Source: Acidobacteriaceae bacterium (GTDB lineage: Bacteria > Acidobacteriota > Terriglobia > Bryobacterales > Bryobacteraceae). Taken from it: 39,271 nucleotides of DNA. Where the stretch lies: contig JAFAMD010000003.1 in NCBI GenBank assembly GCA_019233755.1, positions 1 through 39,271 on the forward strand. Direction: 5' to 3'. Every line of letters starts with the position of its first letter. The first letter of the stretch is position 1. Made by a program: the position numbers and the translations under genes. The notes under the pieces are model-generated. The model was given only the letters and a program-made list of their open reading frames with translations, did not search any database and was not told the DNA's origin. This document shows positions 1 to 8,552 of the stretch, piece by piece.

Positions 1-147
<147 letters not shown>

Positions 148-171
148 GTCCTTTACGTCTCCCTATCGTGC

Positions 172-2265
172 TTACTTGGTTGCGATCCCGCCCTTATTGC
201 GGTTGATGATCTCTTCCGCCAGGTTCTTCGGCACTTCTTCGTACTGTCCGAAGTGCATCGTGAAGCTGCCGCGGCCCTGCGTACGCGAGCGAAGCTCGGT
301 CGCGTAGCCAAACATTTCCGACAGCGGAACCATGGCCTTGATAATGTGCGTGCCGCCCGCGATTTCCGTTCCTTCCAGGCGCCCGCGGCGTGAAATCAGG
401 TCGCCGTTGACCGAGCCCATGTACTCTTCCGGAACCGTGACTTCCACACGCATCACCGGTTCGAGCAGTACCGGTTTGGCCTTCGCTGCAGCTTCCTTAA
501 AGCAGATGGAGCTGCAGATTTTGAACGCCATTTCGGATGAGTCGACATCGTGATAGGCGCCGTCGAACACCGTCACCTTGACGTTGTTCAGCGGATAGCC
601 CGCCAGGATGCCGCCTTCGAGCGACTCTTCCACGCCCTTCTGCACCGCCGGAATGAATTCCTTCGGAATGTTTCCGCCTGTCACGGCGTTGACGAATTCG
701 AAGTCCTTTTCGAGATCCGGTTCCACGCGCAGCTTCACGCGCGCGTACTGGCCGCTGCCGCCGGTCTGTTTTTTGTGGGTGTAGTCGTACTCGGCCTTCT
801 GGCGGATCGTCTCGCGATAGGCTACCTGCGGTTTGCCGACGTTCGCTGCAACGTTGAATTCGCGCTGCATGCGGTCGACGATAATTTCGAGGTGCAGTTC
901 GCCCATGCCCGAGAGAATGGTTTGCCCCGTCTCCGGATCGGTCGCGACGTGCAGCGTCGGATCTTCCTGCGCCAGCTTATTAATGGCGACGCCCAGCTTC
1001 TCCTGGTCTGCCTTGGTCTTCGGCTCGATGGCGAGCTGAATCACGGGCGCCGGGAAGTCGATCGATTCAAGCAGGATCGGTGCGCCATCGTCGCAGATCG
1101 TGTCGCCGGTTACCACCTGCTTCAAACCGACCGCTGCGCAAATGTCGCCCGCCAGCACTTCCTGGATCTCTTCACGCTTATTGGCGTGCATCTTCACCAG
1201 GCGGCCAATACGTTCCTTCTTGCCCTTGCTGACGTTGAGCACGCTGTCGCCGGTATTCAGCTTGCCCGAGTACACGCGGATGAAGCAGAGCTGGCCGACG
1301 AACGGGTCAGTCATGATCTTGAAGACCAGGGCTGAGAACGGCTCGGCATCGCTCGCCTTGCGCTCCATGTGTTGTTCGGGGTTATCGATGGCCGTACCCT
1401 TCACCGGCGGAATATCGATCGGTGACGGCAGATAATCGCACACCGCATCCAGCAGATTCTGCACGCCCTTGTTCTTAAACGAAGAGCCACAGATTACCGG
1501 GAAAATCTTCTGCGCAATGGTGGCCTTGCGGATACCGGCAACCAGCTCCTGCTCGCTAATGGGCTTGCCTTCGACGAACTTCTCGAACAGAGCGTCGTCG
1601 GATTCGGCAACCGCTTCTACCAGCCGCTCCCGGTATTCCTTTGCCTTGTCGAGCAGCTCGGCGGGAATTTCGACGTCGTCGTACTTGGCGCCCAGCGTTT
1701 CGTCGCGCCAGATGCGTGCCTTCATCTTCACCAGGTCAACGATGCCCTTGAATTGATCCTCAGCGCCAACCGGAAGCTGGATCGGCACCGGACGGGCACT
1801 CAAACGGTCAACAATAGTCTCAACGGCATGATAGAAATCCGCGCCCACCCGATCCATCTTGTTGATGAAGCAGATACGCGGAACACCGTATTTGTCGGCC
1901 TGGCGCCACACAGTCTCCGACTGCGGCTGCACGCCGGCAACGGCATCAAACACCGCACAGGCGCCGTCGAGCACACGCAGGCTGCGCTCCACTTCAGCAG
2001 TGAAGTCGACGTGACCAGGTGTATCGATGATGTTAATCGTGATGTCGTGCCACTGGCAGGTCGTAGCAGCCGAAGTAATCGTGATGCCCCGCTCCTGCTC
2101 CTGCGCCATCCAATCCATGGTGGCGGTGCCTTCGTGCACTTCACCGATCTTGTGCGTACGGCCTGTGTAGTACAGAATTCGTTCGGTCGTAGTGGTTTTA
2201 CCGGCATCGATGTGCGCCATGATGCCGATGTTGCGCATTTTTTCTAACGGGACAGTGCGAGGCAT
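172..2265 (-). CDS. fusA: Elongation factor G
   Basis: EF-G is the ribosomal translocase GTPase, and also acts in ribosome recycling. At 697 residues it has the usual length. The P-loop AHIDAGKT is at residues 17-24, the G3 motif DTPGH at 81-85 and NKMD at 135-138. The C-terminal half carries the domain IV/V signatures, for example the QTGGSGQYA region and the RGRLEG stretch. It sits between rpsG (29 bases upstream) and tuf (24 bases downstream), all on the minus strand, so it is the third gene of the str operon. This looks like a housekeeping EF-G1 rather than a paralogue, because of its place in the operon and its full-length conserved motifs. Long open frames on the opposite strand (for example 550-1335) are shadows of its codon use. 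Confidence 0.98.
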   Translation of the reverse strand: MPRTVPLEKMRNIGIMAHIDAGKTTTTERILYYTGRTHKIGEVHEGTATMDWMAQEQERGITITSAATTCQWHDITINIIDTPGHVDFTAEVERSLRVLDGACAVFDAVAGVQPQSETVWRQADKYGVPRICFINKMDRVGADFYHAVETIVDRLSARPVPIQLPVGAEDQFKGIVDLVKMKARIWRDETLGAKYDDVEIPAELLDKAKEYRERLVEAVAESDDALFEKFVEGKPISEQELVAGIRKATIAQKIFPVICGSSFKNKGVQNLLDAVCDYLPSPIDIPPVKGTAIDNPEQHMERKASDAEPFSALVFKIMTDPFVGQLCFIRVYSGKLNTGDSVLNVSKGKKERIGRLVKMHANKREEIQEVLAGDICAAVGLKQVVTGDTICDDGAPILLESIDFPAPVIQLAIEPKTKADQEKLGVAINKLAQEDPTLHVATDPETGQTILSGMGELHLEIIVDRMQREFNVAANVGKPQVAYRETIRQKAEYDYTHKKQTGGSGQYARVKLRVEPDLEKDFEFVNAVTGGNIPKEFIPAVQKGVEESLEGGILAGYPLNNVKVTVFDGAYHDVDSSEMAFKICSSICFKEAAAKAKPVLLEPVMRVEVTVPEEYMGSVNGDLISRRGRLEGTEIAGGTHIIKAMVPLSEMFGYATELRSRTQGRGSFTMHFGQYEEVPKNLAEEIINRNKGGIATK

Positions 2266-2294
2266 AACCTTAACTCAAACTTTCGAAACAACAA

Positions 2295-2765
2295 CTACCA
2301 GCGATAGTGCGCAAAAGCCTTATTGGCTTCCGCCATGCGGTGCACATCGTCTTTCTTCTTCACAGCGCCACCCCGCATATTGGCGGCATCGTTCAATTCG
2401 TTGGCCAGCTTGTCAGCCATGCTCTTATCCGGGCGCTGGCGAGCGTTGGTGATAATCCAGCGCAAAGCCAGGCTTACCCGGCGATTCTGCGGAACTTCGA
2501 CCGGCACCTGGTAGTTGGCGCCACCCACGCGGCGGGTTTTTACTTCGAGCACCGGCTTCACGTTCTCAACTGCCTTCTTGAAGGCCTTCAGCGGATCGTC
2601 TCCCGACCGCTCACGCAAGGTATCCATCGCTTGATAGAAGATCTTCTGCGCGGTGGTCTTCTTCCCGTCCCACATCATGGAGTTCACGAACTTCTCCACC
2701 AGTGTCGAGTTGTACAGCGGATCCGGAACAACTTCTCTTGGCTCAGGTCGTCTACGGCGCGGCAT
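2295..2765 (-). CDS. rpsG: 30S ribosomal protein S7
   Basis: S7 nucleates assembly of the 30S head and contacts the E-site tRNA. The product is 156 residues, the usual bacterial length. It opens [20 protein letters not shown] and shows the family stretches around [18 protein letters not shown] and [13 protein letters not shown]. It starts 16 bases after the rpsL stop and ends 29 bases before fusA, so it is the second gene of the str operon. In E. coli S7 represses its own operon by binding the rpsL-rpsG spacer. Here that spacer is only 16 bases, too short for the E. coli-type site, so such control, if it exists, would have to use another site. Confidence 0.98.
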   Translation of the reverse strand: MPRRRRPEPREVVPDPLYNSTLVEKFVNSMMWDGKKTTAQKIFYQAMDTLRERSGDDPLKAFKKAVENVKPVLEVKTRRVGGANYQVPVEVPQNRRVSLALRWIITNARQRPDKSMADKLANELNDAANMRGGAVKKKDDVHRMAEANKAFAHYRW

Positions 2766-2781
2766 ATTTCCCTATCCCTAC

Positions 2782-3189
2782 CTACTTCTTTCCTTTGGCG
2801 GGCGCGGCTGCGGCTCCACCCTTCGGGCGCTTGGCGCCGTACTTGGAACGACCCTGCTTACGGTTGGCTACGCCGGCCGTATCGAGTGTTCCGCGAACCA
2901 CGTGGTAACGAACACCAGGAAGATCTTTTACACGGCCACCGCGGATCAGCACGATCGAGTGCTCCTGCAGATTGTGCCCGACTCCGGGAATGTAAGTGGT
3001 CACCTCGATTCCGTTCGTCAGACGGACGCGAGCCACTTTGCGGAGGGCCGAGTTCGGCTTCTTCGGAGTTGTGGTGTACACGCGAGTGCAAACCCCGCGT
3101 CGCTGCGGGCACGCCTGCAGCGCGGGACTCGCTGTCTTGTACCGGGTCGGCTTGCGGCCTTTGCGCACAAGTTGATTAAAGGTCGGCAC
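2782..3189 (-). CDS. rpsL: 30S ribosomal protein S12
   Basis: S12 lies at the decoding centre and is the target of streptomycin-resistance mutations. The start is the GTG at 3189, giving 135 residues that open [12 protein letters not shown] after the initiator, as in the family. GAGAGGA lies about 5 bases upstream. The open frame extends 48 codons further upstream, but those codons match nothing in S12. The decoding loop [13 protein letters not shown] (residues 39-51) and [12 protein letters not shown] carry the wild-type lysines, so the sequence predicts a streptomycin-sensitive S12. The C-terminus ends in a short Gly/Ala/Lys-rich tail. It is the first gene of the str operon. No rpoB/rpoC lies upstream: the next gene is comEC, transcribed divergently. 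Confidence 0.97.
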   Translation of the reverse strand: MPTFNQLVRKGRKPTRYKTASPALQACPQRRGVCTRVYTTTPKKPNSALRKVARVRLTNGIEVTTYIPGVGHNLQEHSIVLIRGGRVKDLPGVRYHVVRGTLDTAGVANRKQGRSKYGAKRPKGGAAAAPAKGKK

Positions 3190-3265
3190 GGATATCCTCT
3201 CTCGGAAACTAAGAAAAACTTCTATAGGCTCGCGCGCGGACGTACGCCACACTGCGCGAACACCT

Positions 3266-3295
3266 AAAAAAATCGATAACCCTTTCGGGACGTTA
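3266..3295 (-). terminator. Attenuator-like hairpin in the rpsL leader
   Basis: Read on the minus strand, TAA...CCC GAAA GGG TTA forms a stem with a 3-base bulge and a GAAA loop, followed by TCGA and seven T (3272-3266). It sits about 76 bases before the rpsL GTG and downstream of the promoter at 3587-3616. It could end transcripts from that promoter, or act as an attenuator of the str operon. The stem is short, so its strength is uncertain. Confidence 0.45.
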
Positions 3296-3353
3296 ACTAA
3301 CCAGGCTTCAGACCTGCGCAGGCTCGGAATCACAGGAAACCGGCTGCATTTGA

Positions 3354-3545
3354 TTACTGCCAGGAGACTGATATAGCGTTATTCACCAGCCTCAACCGCG
3401 AGGGTAACTGCTTCGGGTAGTGGCCCATGCCGGATGCAATGTAACCGCCGGGGATACCGGAGAGCGTATTGGTCCAGTAGCGGGGCCCGACTTCCGGCCG
3501 GATGCCTTTGGGAGAACTCACTGCTATCAGCTCGTTCTCAGGCAC
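3354..3545 (-). CDS. Doubtful 63-residue ORF in the rpsL leader
   Basis: An open frame from GTG 3545 to TAA 3354 would encode 63 residues (opening [20 protein letters not shown]) with no family I recognise. In its favour, about 46 of 63 codons end in G or C, similar to real genes here, and it begins roughly 35 bases after the predicted start of transcription from the 3587-3616 promoter. Against it, there is no Shine-Dalgarno sequence, no recognisable domain, and it could equally be a gene remnant or chance. If real it would be a leader peptide of the str operon. Confidence 0.2.
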   Translation of the reverse strand: MPENELIAVSSPKGIRPEVGPRYWTNTLSGIPGGYIASGMGHYPKQLPSRLRLVNNAISVSWQ

Positions 3546-3586
3546 GGTAGCGCGGAGGCCGAAGAATCAACTCGCCAAACTTTTTT

Positions 3587-3616
3587 AGTTTAAAGGCGAA
3601 ACGCCTGGCGTGTCAA
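3587..3616 (-). promoter_or_regulatory. Promoter for the rpsL (str operon) leader
   Basis: On the minus strand a consensus -35 TTGACA (3616-3611) is followed after 18 bases by TAAACT (3592-3587), a 4 of 6 match to the -10. The spacer contains the perfect hairpin AGGCG-AAA-CGCCT (3594-3606), which could be an operator half-site pair. Transcription would start near 3580, giving a leader of about 390 bases before rpsL. Confidence 0.5.
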
Positions 3617-3745
3617 CAAGCCAGACTCGCTTTGCCGATTAAATTGTTATCTTTAGGGCACCTTATTTAACACAAATCCTGGCGTTCTCCGGTATTTTCC
3701 GGGTAACACCGTCGGTTTAGAGCGCGGACACCACACATCCGGTTC

Positions 3746-3781
3746 AAAAAAACCGGCTGACCGAATATCTTTCGATCAGCC
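3746..3781 (-). terminator. Intrinsic terminator of the candidate small RNA
   Basis: On the minus strand GGCTGA...TCAGCC (3781-3776 with 3760-3755) closes a stem that, after one C-A mismatch, continues with CGAA/TTCG and a 5-base loop. It is followed by GG and seven T (3752-3746). Read on the plus strand the same stem is followed only by a weak T-poor stretch, so the terminator points to a minus-strand transcript. The T tract also lies in the loop of an alternative hairpin, CCGGTT/AACCGG (3739-3756). Confidence 0.65.
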
Positions 3782-3906
3782 TTTAGTTTGGGTTGGAGGA
3801 GAAGTTTTGACGAAGACCCGCGCTGGGAGAACTCTATAAAAGAAAACTCACTGTGACCGCGATGACCGGCTCTGTACTCAACCGCATCGCGGCAAGGTAT
3901 TAAATT
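3746..3906 (-). ncRNA. Candidate small RNA upstream of comEC
   Basis: Three independent signals bracket an RNA of about 160 bases on the minus strand: a good promoter (3913-3942), a strong internal hairpin and an intrinsic terminator. The hairpin pairs CCGCGATG with CATCGCGG (3857-3864 with 3885-3892) and continues with five more pairs (3867-3871 with 3880-3884) after a 2-base bulge, leaving an 8-base loop. A second stem pairs 3803-3808 with 3843-3848 around a C-rich loop. Just before the terminator the RNA reads CUUCUCCUCCAACCC, probably unpaired and complementary to Shine-Dalgarno sequences. That is typical of small RNAs that block ribosome binding sites. I cannot assign it to a known RNA family; it is not tmRNA, RNase P RNA or a tRNA. 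The 5' end is predicted from the promoter. Confidence 0.55.
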
Positions 3907-3912
3907 TTCTTC

Positions 3913-3942
3913 AGTATGCGGTAAGATCCGCGCCTCTGTCAA
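3913..3942 (-). promoter_or_regulatory. Promoter of the candidate small RNA
   Basis: A consensus TTGACA (3942-3937, minus strand) is followed after 18 bases by CATACT (3918-3913), a 4 of 6 match to the -10. The predicted start is an A near 3906. The only downstream features before the terminator are the structured RNA segments. Confidence 0.5.
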
Positions 3943-3999
3943 GGCGAAAACACCCCACCAGGAAGAAATTACAAGGTATGCGGAATCGGCTGCTCCAAT

Positions 4000-4043
4000 C
4001 CAGGAGAACCAGCACACGGGGCCAGGAGAACTACCACACGGGA
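4000..4043 (+). repeat. Two-copy 22-bp tandem repeat before comEC
   Basis: The unit CCAGGAGAAC-A-CACACGGG occurs at 4000-4021 and again at 4022-4043, identical at 19 of 22 positions. Each copy carries an AGGAGAA block that resembles a Shine-Dalgarno sequence, but the nearer one lies about 30 bases before the comEC GTG. The repeat also falls inside a 33-codon open frame (3978-4079) that overlaps the comEC start. Confidence 0.7.
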
Positions 4044-4060
4044 ATCCACACTAACACCGT

Positions 4061-6562
4061 GTGCGCCGTGAGCCTTTAGTCTTGCCTTGTGCCGCTCTCG
4101 CTGCAGGAATTCTGCTGGCACACTTTTACTATTTCGAACTGCACGACCTCCGGGTCCCTGCGCTGCTTGCCGGCGCTAGTGTGACCGCCTGCTATACGAG
4201 CAGCCAGGCACGCAGGCTCCGCCTTATCACGGGATGTGCGGTGCTGTTTCTCCTGGGGGTGGGAACCCAAATCGTTCATCGGCAAGGCCGGGCTCCCCGA
4301 ATGAGCGCCGAGGATGAGGAAGTCGTGCTGCTGGAGGGCTGCGTGACCAACCCGCCCGTTTTCTCGCCTTCCCGCGAGCAGCTTACGCTAGCTCTCACAC
4401 CGAAGGCCGCCATCCGCCTCACCGTCGCGCTCAAGGCCAATGGTCCGCTTACCCTTCGCTACGGCCAGAGGATCGAAGCGGCGGCCAAAGTCCGCGTTCC
4501 ACGGAACTTTCAGAATCCGGATTCCTTCGACTACGCCGGCTATCTGGCCGCACAGCACATTTACTGGACGGGGTCGGTGAGCGGGCCGGGAGATATCCGG
4601 ATCCTGGCCGGCAGTTGCGGTGCGAAGCCGATTGCCTGGCTGTACGATGTTCGCAGTTGGGCCCTGGCCAGGCTCGCCGCTCTATACCCGGATGACCAGC
4701 ATACTTCAGCGCTGCTTCAGGCTACCTTGCTCGGAGAGACCGCCGGCGTAGAACGGCGATGGACGAGTGACTTCCGCGTAACCGGCACCTATCACGCGCT
4801 GGTTATCTCCGGGCAGCATGTTTCAGTGCTCGCCGTCAGCCTGCTGTTTCTATTCCGGCTGCTTCGCTTTCGGCGCTTGCCCGCGCTCGGCGTCGCTACG
4901 CTCGCCTGCTGGCTGTACGCGTTCGTCTCGGGGTTCAGTTCACCCGTGGTGCGGGCGGCCGGCGGGTTCACATTGTTTCTCATTGCCAGCTACTTCTTTC
5001 GCCGTACGCGGATTCTGAACATCCTTGCTGCGGTGGGCATCGCTTATCTGCTCTTTGTTCCTGACGAGCTGTTTGATCCCAGTTTTCAGCTGTCCTTCCT
5101 CTCCGCTGCAGCTATCGCTGCTTTCGCCATCCCGGCAATGGAACGGGTCACCGAGCCGCTTCGGCAAGCCGTGAAACGCTTTGATCAGCTCCGCTACGAC
5201 CCGCAGGTGGAAATGAGGGCCGCTTCCTGGCGGGTGGAGTTTCGGCTGCTTGCGGAAACCTTCCGGCTATGGACGCCTTTATCACCGGCGGCAGCTCAAA
5301 CCGTGGTGACGCGAGGGGTCCTCCTCGCCGCGTTCATGCTGGATGCGGTGATTGTTTCGGCGTGTGTGCAGTTCGGCCTCGCATTGCCGATGATCAGCTA
5401 TTTTCGCCGGCTTTCGATTACCGGCCTTTCGGCGAACATCTTGATCATTCCCTTGTTGTCGCTGGTCGTGCCCGCCGGTTTCGCCACGATCCTTACCGGC
5501 TGGCCTCTCCTGGCCGGGATCACCCGGCTGCTGCTCGATTGGGCGGAACTGGTGGCCGGATGGCACGTCCATTTGGAGCCGGCATGGCGCCTGGCTGCCG
5601 TTCCGCTCTGGATTTCCTTGGCATTCGCCGTCTCGCTTGTTTTACTGGCAGTGGCAATCCGCCATTGGCGTTTTGTCGTCATTCCAGCCGTTGTCACCTC
5701 GCTAGGCTTATTCGCCACGATCTGTTGGCAACCTTGGAAACCGCTCGTACGGCTGGGAATGCTCGAGGTCACCGCTATCGATGTGAGCCAGGGCGACAGC
5801 TTGCTGATTGTTTTCCCCGACGGCGAGACCATGCTGATGGATGCAGGCGGTTTTCCAGGCGCCGAGCGCATGCGCCGCAAGCCGCAGATGGACATCGGTG
5901 AAGACGTCGTTTCCCCCTATCTTTGGAGCCGCCGCATCCGGCATCTGAACTATGCCGCCTTGACTCACGGCCATTCCGATCACATGGGCGGGATGCCGAC
6001 CATCCTGGATAACTTCCGGCCCAAGGCGCTGTGGATTGGTGCGGAGCCGGCGACGCCCGAATGGAGAGGCGTCGAGCAGCACGCTCTGACAGACGACGTG
6101 CGAATTGTGCACCTGACCCGTTCATCCCGTCCCGTCGCGATCGGGGGAGCGGTGCTGCGCGTTCTCGCGCCTTCTCCCGAATATGTGCCGGGTGAGACCG
6201 CGCAGAACAACGACTCGCTCGTCCTTGAGATCACCTATGGCCACAAGCGCGTACTACTCACAGGGGATGCGGAGCGCGACGTGGAAGCCGACATGGTTGC
6301 CAGCGGCGAACTTCGTCCGGTAACACTGCTCAAAGTGGGCCATCACGGCAGCCGGACGTCCTCGACGGAGGCCTTTCTCGATCAACTCCAGCCGCAGTTC
6401 GCTTTTATATCGGACGGCTACAAGAACCAGTTCCATCATCCTCACGCCGACGTGCTGGAGCGGCTGGCAGAACACCACGCCGCCATCTTCCGAACCGACC
6501 AGCACGGCCTCGTCACATTTCTCACGGACGGCAATACAGCATGGATCAACGCCTTCCGGTAG
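4061..6562 (+). CDS. comEC: ComEC/Rec2 DNA-uptake channel protein
   Basis: ComEC forms the inner-membrane channel through which single-stranded DNA enters during natural transformation. The 833 residues show the full family layout: N-terminal membrane segments with a small OB-like soluble part, a central competence domain of many helices (around LVISGQHVSVLAV and onwards), and a C-terminal metallo-beta-lactamase-like domain. That domain has HGHSDH at residues 636-641, LLTGDAE and KVGHHGSRTSS. The domain may act on the non-transported strand. The start is the GTG at 4061: an in-frame stop lies at 4052-4054, so no longer start exists, and the ribosome site is weak. It is divergent from the candidate small RNA and the str operon. 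No other competence gene is in the window. Confidence 0.93.
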   Translation: MRREPLVLPCAALAAGILLAHFYYFELHDLRVPALLAGASVTACYTSSQARRLRLITGCAVLFLLGVGTQIVHRQGRAPRMSAEDEEVVLLEGCVTNPPVFSPSREQLTLALTPKAAIRLTVALKANGPLTLRYGQRIEAAAKVRVPRNFQNPDSFDYAGYLAAQHIYWTGSVSGPGDIRILAGSCGAKPIAWLYDVRSWALARLAALYPDDQHTSALLQATLLGETAGVERRWTSDFRVTGTYHALVISGQHVSVLAVSLLFLFRLLRFRRLPALGVATLACWLYAFVSGFSSPVVRAAGGFTLFLIASYFFRRTRILNILAAVGIAYLLFVPDELFDPSFQLSFLSAAAIAAFAIPAMERVTEPLRQAVKRFDQLRYDPQVEMRAASWRVEFRLLAETFRLWTPLSPAAAQTVVTRGVLLAAFMLDAVIVSACVQFGLALPMISYFRRLSITGLSANILIIPLLSLVVPAGFATILTGWPLLAGITRLLLDWAELVAGWHVHLEPAWRLAAVPLWISLAFAVSLVLLAVAIRHWRFVVIPAVVTSLGLFATICWQPWKPLVRLGMLEVTAIDVSQGDSLLIVFPDGETMLMDAGGFPGAERMRRKPQMDIGEDVVSPYLWSRRIRHLNYAALTHGHSDHMGGMPTILDNFRPKALWIGAEPATPEWRGVEQHALTDDVRIVHLTRSSRPVAIGGAVLRVLAPSPEYVPGETAQNNDSLVLEITYGHKRVLLTGDAERDVEADMVASGELRPVTLLKVGHHGSRTSSTEAFLDQLQPQFAFISDGYKNQFHHPHADVLERLAEHHAAIFRTDQHGLVTFLTDGNTAWINAFR

Positions 6563-6631
6563 CCGCCGGGTCTGCTTATGCACGCCTCCCAAACCAGGGG
6601 CAGAGCATAGAATGATTACGGAAGGGAAACC

Positions 6632-6916
6632 ATGGAACGCGAAAACAAGGCAGCAGTTCTTGGGTGGTTTATCTTTGGTGCTGTTCTCGGAGCCGGCGCG
6701 GCTTTGCTGATCGCACCGGAACGCGGTACGCATACAAGGCGCCGTCTGCTGGACCAGGCGGAGCGCGGGCGCAAGACTCTCCTCGAATCGGGACAGGAGC
6801 TCTTCGAAAAAGGGCGTGAGCTTTATGAACGCGGCCGCGAGATCGCCGAAGATGCTGCCGACATGTTCGAGCGCGGGCGCCAGATCGCTGAGAAGACCAT
6901 TGATGAGCGGATCTAA
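6632..6916 (+). CDS. YtxH-like small membrane-anchored protein
   Basis: A 94-residue protein with one N-terminal transmembrane helix (about residues 8-28, rich in Gly and Ala, ending LLIAPERG). A charged helical tail follows with repeated E-R-G-R type units (AERGR, FEKGRELYERGREIAED, FERGRQ). This matches the YtxH family, general-stress or envelope-associated proteins of unclear function; the LLIAPERG/G-TR junction is typical. A GGAAGGGAA ribosome site lies just before the ATG. It begins 69 bases after comEC and ends 36 bases before the P5C dehydrogenase gene, so it may share a transcript with the latter. The tail periodicity suggests an amphipathic helix or coiled coil at the membrane surface. 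Confidence 0.8.
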   Translation: MERENKAAVLGWFIFGAVLGAGAALLIAPERGTHTRRRLLDQAERGRKTLLESGQELFEKGRELYERGREIAEDAADMFERGRQIAEKTIDERI

Positions 6917-6952
6917 CCGCCGCTTGGCCGCATCCAATAGGAACCGTAACAA

Positions 6953-8530
6953 ATGCCTGTCGTAGCAACAATCGCCACCAAACTCGCTCCTTTCGTGAAC
7001 GAGCCGTATACCGATTTCAACCAGCCGGACAAGGCGCAAGCAATGCGCTCCGCCCTTGCAAAAGTTCGCAGCGAGTTCGGCAAGGAGTATGACCTTTTCA
7101 TTGCCGGCGATCGCCGCCGCTCCAGCCAGAAGCTGGAGTCGCTGAATCCGTCCCGGCCTTCCGAGGTCGTGGGCATCCACCAGAAAGCCTCCGCACAGGA
7201 CGCAAACGACGCGATCGAGAAGGCATATGCCTATTTCCAGACTTGGGCAGATAGACCGTTCGAGCAGCGCGCTGAGTGTATTCTGCGCATTGCCGAGATT
7301 TTTCGGGAGCGTAAGTACGAGTTCGACGCCTGGCTCGTTCTCGAATCCGGCAAAACCTGGGCGGAAGCCGAAGCGGATGTCTCGGAAGCCATCGACTTCT
7401 GCGAATACTACGCGCGCCAGGCGCTGAAGCTGGCCAAGCCGGATCCTCTGGTGCAACTGGCCGGTGAGCGCGACGAGATCTCCTACCTGCCGCTCGGCGT
7501 GGGTGTGATTATTCCACCATGGAACTTTCCGCTGGCCATCATGGTCGGCATGACGACGGCAGCACTCGTGACCGGAAACACCGTGGTCATCAAGCCGTCC
7601 AGTGACACTCCCACCATTGCAGCGAAGTTCGCCGAAGTGATGCTCGAAGCCGGCGTGCCGCCCCAGGCCTTCTCGCTCGTAACGGGCAGCGGCGGGGTTA
7701 TCGGCGATACGCTGGTCGCGCACCCGAAGACCCGCTTCGTTTCGTTTACCGGATCGCGCGATGTCGGTCTCCATATCAACGAACTCGCCGCCAAAACGCC
7801 GAAGGGACAGCTTTGGATCAAGCGTGTCATCGCGGAAATGGGCGGCAAAGACGCCATCATTGTCGACCGCGAGACGAACCTGGAGCAGGCGGCTCTGGGT
7901 GTTCTCTATTCGGCTTTCGGCTACCAGGGGCAGAAGTGTTCGGCCTGCTCGCGGGCGATTGTCGACGAAGCGATCTACGACGAGTTTCTTGACACGTTGA
8001 AGACCAAGGTCGAAACGCTCAGCCTGGGCCCCTCGGATGATCTCAAGAACTACATGGGTCCGGTGATCAATGCCAGGGCGAAGGAATCGATTCTGGATTA
8101 CATCGAGGCGGGCAAAAAGGAAGGGCGCCTCATCGCAGGCGGTGAAGCAGGTCCCGGCGAAGGGTACTTTGTCAAGCCCACTGTCATTGCGGATATCGGC
8201 CCCAAGGCCCGTATCTTCCAGGAAGAGATCTTCGGCCCCGTTCTGGCTGTTGCCAAGGCAAAGGATTTTGACCACGCCCTCGAACTGGCCAACGATTCCG
8301 AATACGGTCTGACGGGCGCGGTTTTTACCGACAATCCGGATAAAGCAGACAAAGCCAGGAAGCGCTTCTTCGTAGGCAACCTGTACATCAATCGCAAATG
8401 CACGGGCGCAATGGTCGGGGCGCATCCATTCGGCGGATTCAACATGTCCGGGACAGATTCGAAGGCCGGCGGGCCCGACTACCTGCTGCAGTTTGTGCAG
8501 GCTAAATCCATCGCTGAGAAGATCAGCTGA
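6953..8530 (+). CDS. rocA: Delta-1-pyrroline-5-carboxylate dehydrogenase
   Basis: Oxidises glutamate-gamma-semialdehyde (P5C) to glutamate with NAD+, the second step of proline and ornithine/arginine breakdown. The 525 residues align with the stand-alone RocA type (about 515 residues) rather than bifunctional PutA. Features are the IIPPWNFPLAI cofactor stretch, VIKPSSDTP, VSFTGSRDVG, the general base E295 in AEMGGKDAI and the catalytic C329 in GQKCSACS. The end LYINRKCTGAMVGAHPFGGF is typical of P5C dehydrogenases. AGGA lies about 10 bases before the ATG. No proline dehydrogenase is nearby, so its substrate may come from proline or arginine breakdown encoded elsewhere. Its stop is closely followed by the TATAAT box of the next transcript. 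Confidence 0.93.
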   Translation: MPVVATIATKLAPFVNEPYTDFNQPDKAQAMRSALAKVRSEFGKEYDLFIAGDRRRSSQKLESLNPSRPSEVVGIHQKASAQDANDAIEKAYAYFQTWADRPFEQRAECILRIAEIFRERKYEFDAWLVLESGKTWAEAEADVSEAIDFCEYYARQALKLAKPDPLVQLAGERDEISYLPLGVGVIIPPWNFPLAIMVGMTTAALVTGNTVVIKPSSDTPTIAAKFAEVMLEAGVPPQAFSLVTGSGGVIGDTLVAHPKTRFVSFTGSRDVGLHINELAAKTPKGQLWIKRVIAEMGGKDAIIVDRETNLEQAALGVLYSAFGYQGQKCSACSRAIVDEAIYDEFLDTLKTKVETLSLGPSDDLKNYMGPVINARAKESILDYIEAGKKEGRLIAGGEAGPGEGYFVKPTVIADIGPKARIFQEEIFGPVLAVAKAKDFDHALELANDSEYGLTGAVFTDNPDKADKARKRFFVGNLYINRKCTGAMVGAHPFGGFNMSGTDSKAGGPDYLLQFVQAKSIAEKIS

Positions 8531-8540
8531 GCGAGGCGGG

Positions 8541-8546
8541 TATAAT
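8541..8546 (+). promoter_or_regulatory. -10 element for the aminotransferase leader
   Basis: A perfect TATAAT lies 10 bases after the rocA stop. Transcription would begin near A8553, exactly at the first base before the pairing elements of the leader. No good -35 is visible at the usual distance, so the promoter may depend on an activator or be weak. Confidence 0.45.
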
Positions 8547-8552
8547 GAAGGC

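Larger units (their letters stand above)
3190..4060. other. 871-bp region without a clear protein gene between rpsL and comEC
   Basis: This is the longest stretch lacking a recognisable protein gene. On the minus strand it holds two good promoters (3913-3942 and 3587-3616), a strong hairpin at 3857-3892, a terminator at 3746-3781 and an attenuator-like hairpin at 3266-3295. On the plus strand, just before comEC, there is a 22-bp tandem repeat at 4000-4043. I read it as a small-RNA gene followed by a long rpsL leader. Open frames at 3667-4017 and 3354-3545 (minus) match no family I recognise. Confidence 0.6.

Noticed and set aside
550..1335. A 261-codon open frame antisense to fusA
   Set aside because: EF-G on the opposite strand is certain; the translation has no recognisable domain.
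3266..3580. tmRNA, RNase P RNA or SRP RNA in the transcript between the two minus-strand signals
   Set aside because: I looked for the tRNA-like T arm and CCA, the GAGGAAAGTCC block and the GGAAGCAGC loop; none is present in proper form.
3667..4017. A 116-codon open frame on the minus strand upstream of rpsL
   Set aside because: No family match or ribosome site, and it runs straight through the small-RNA hairpin and terminator. The RNA reading explains the sequence better.
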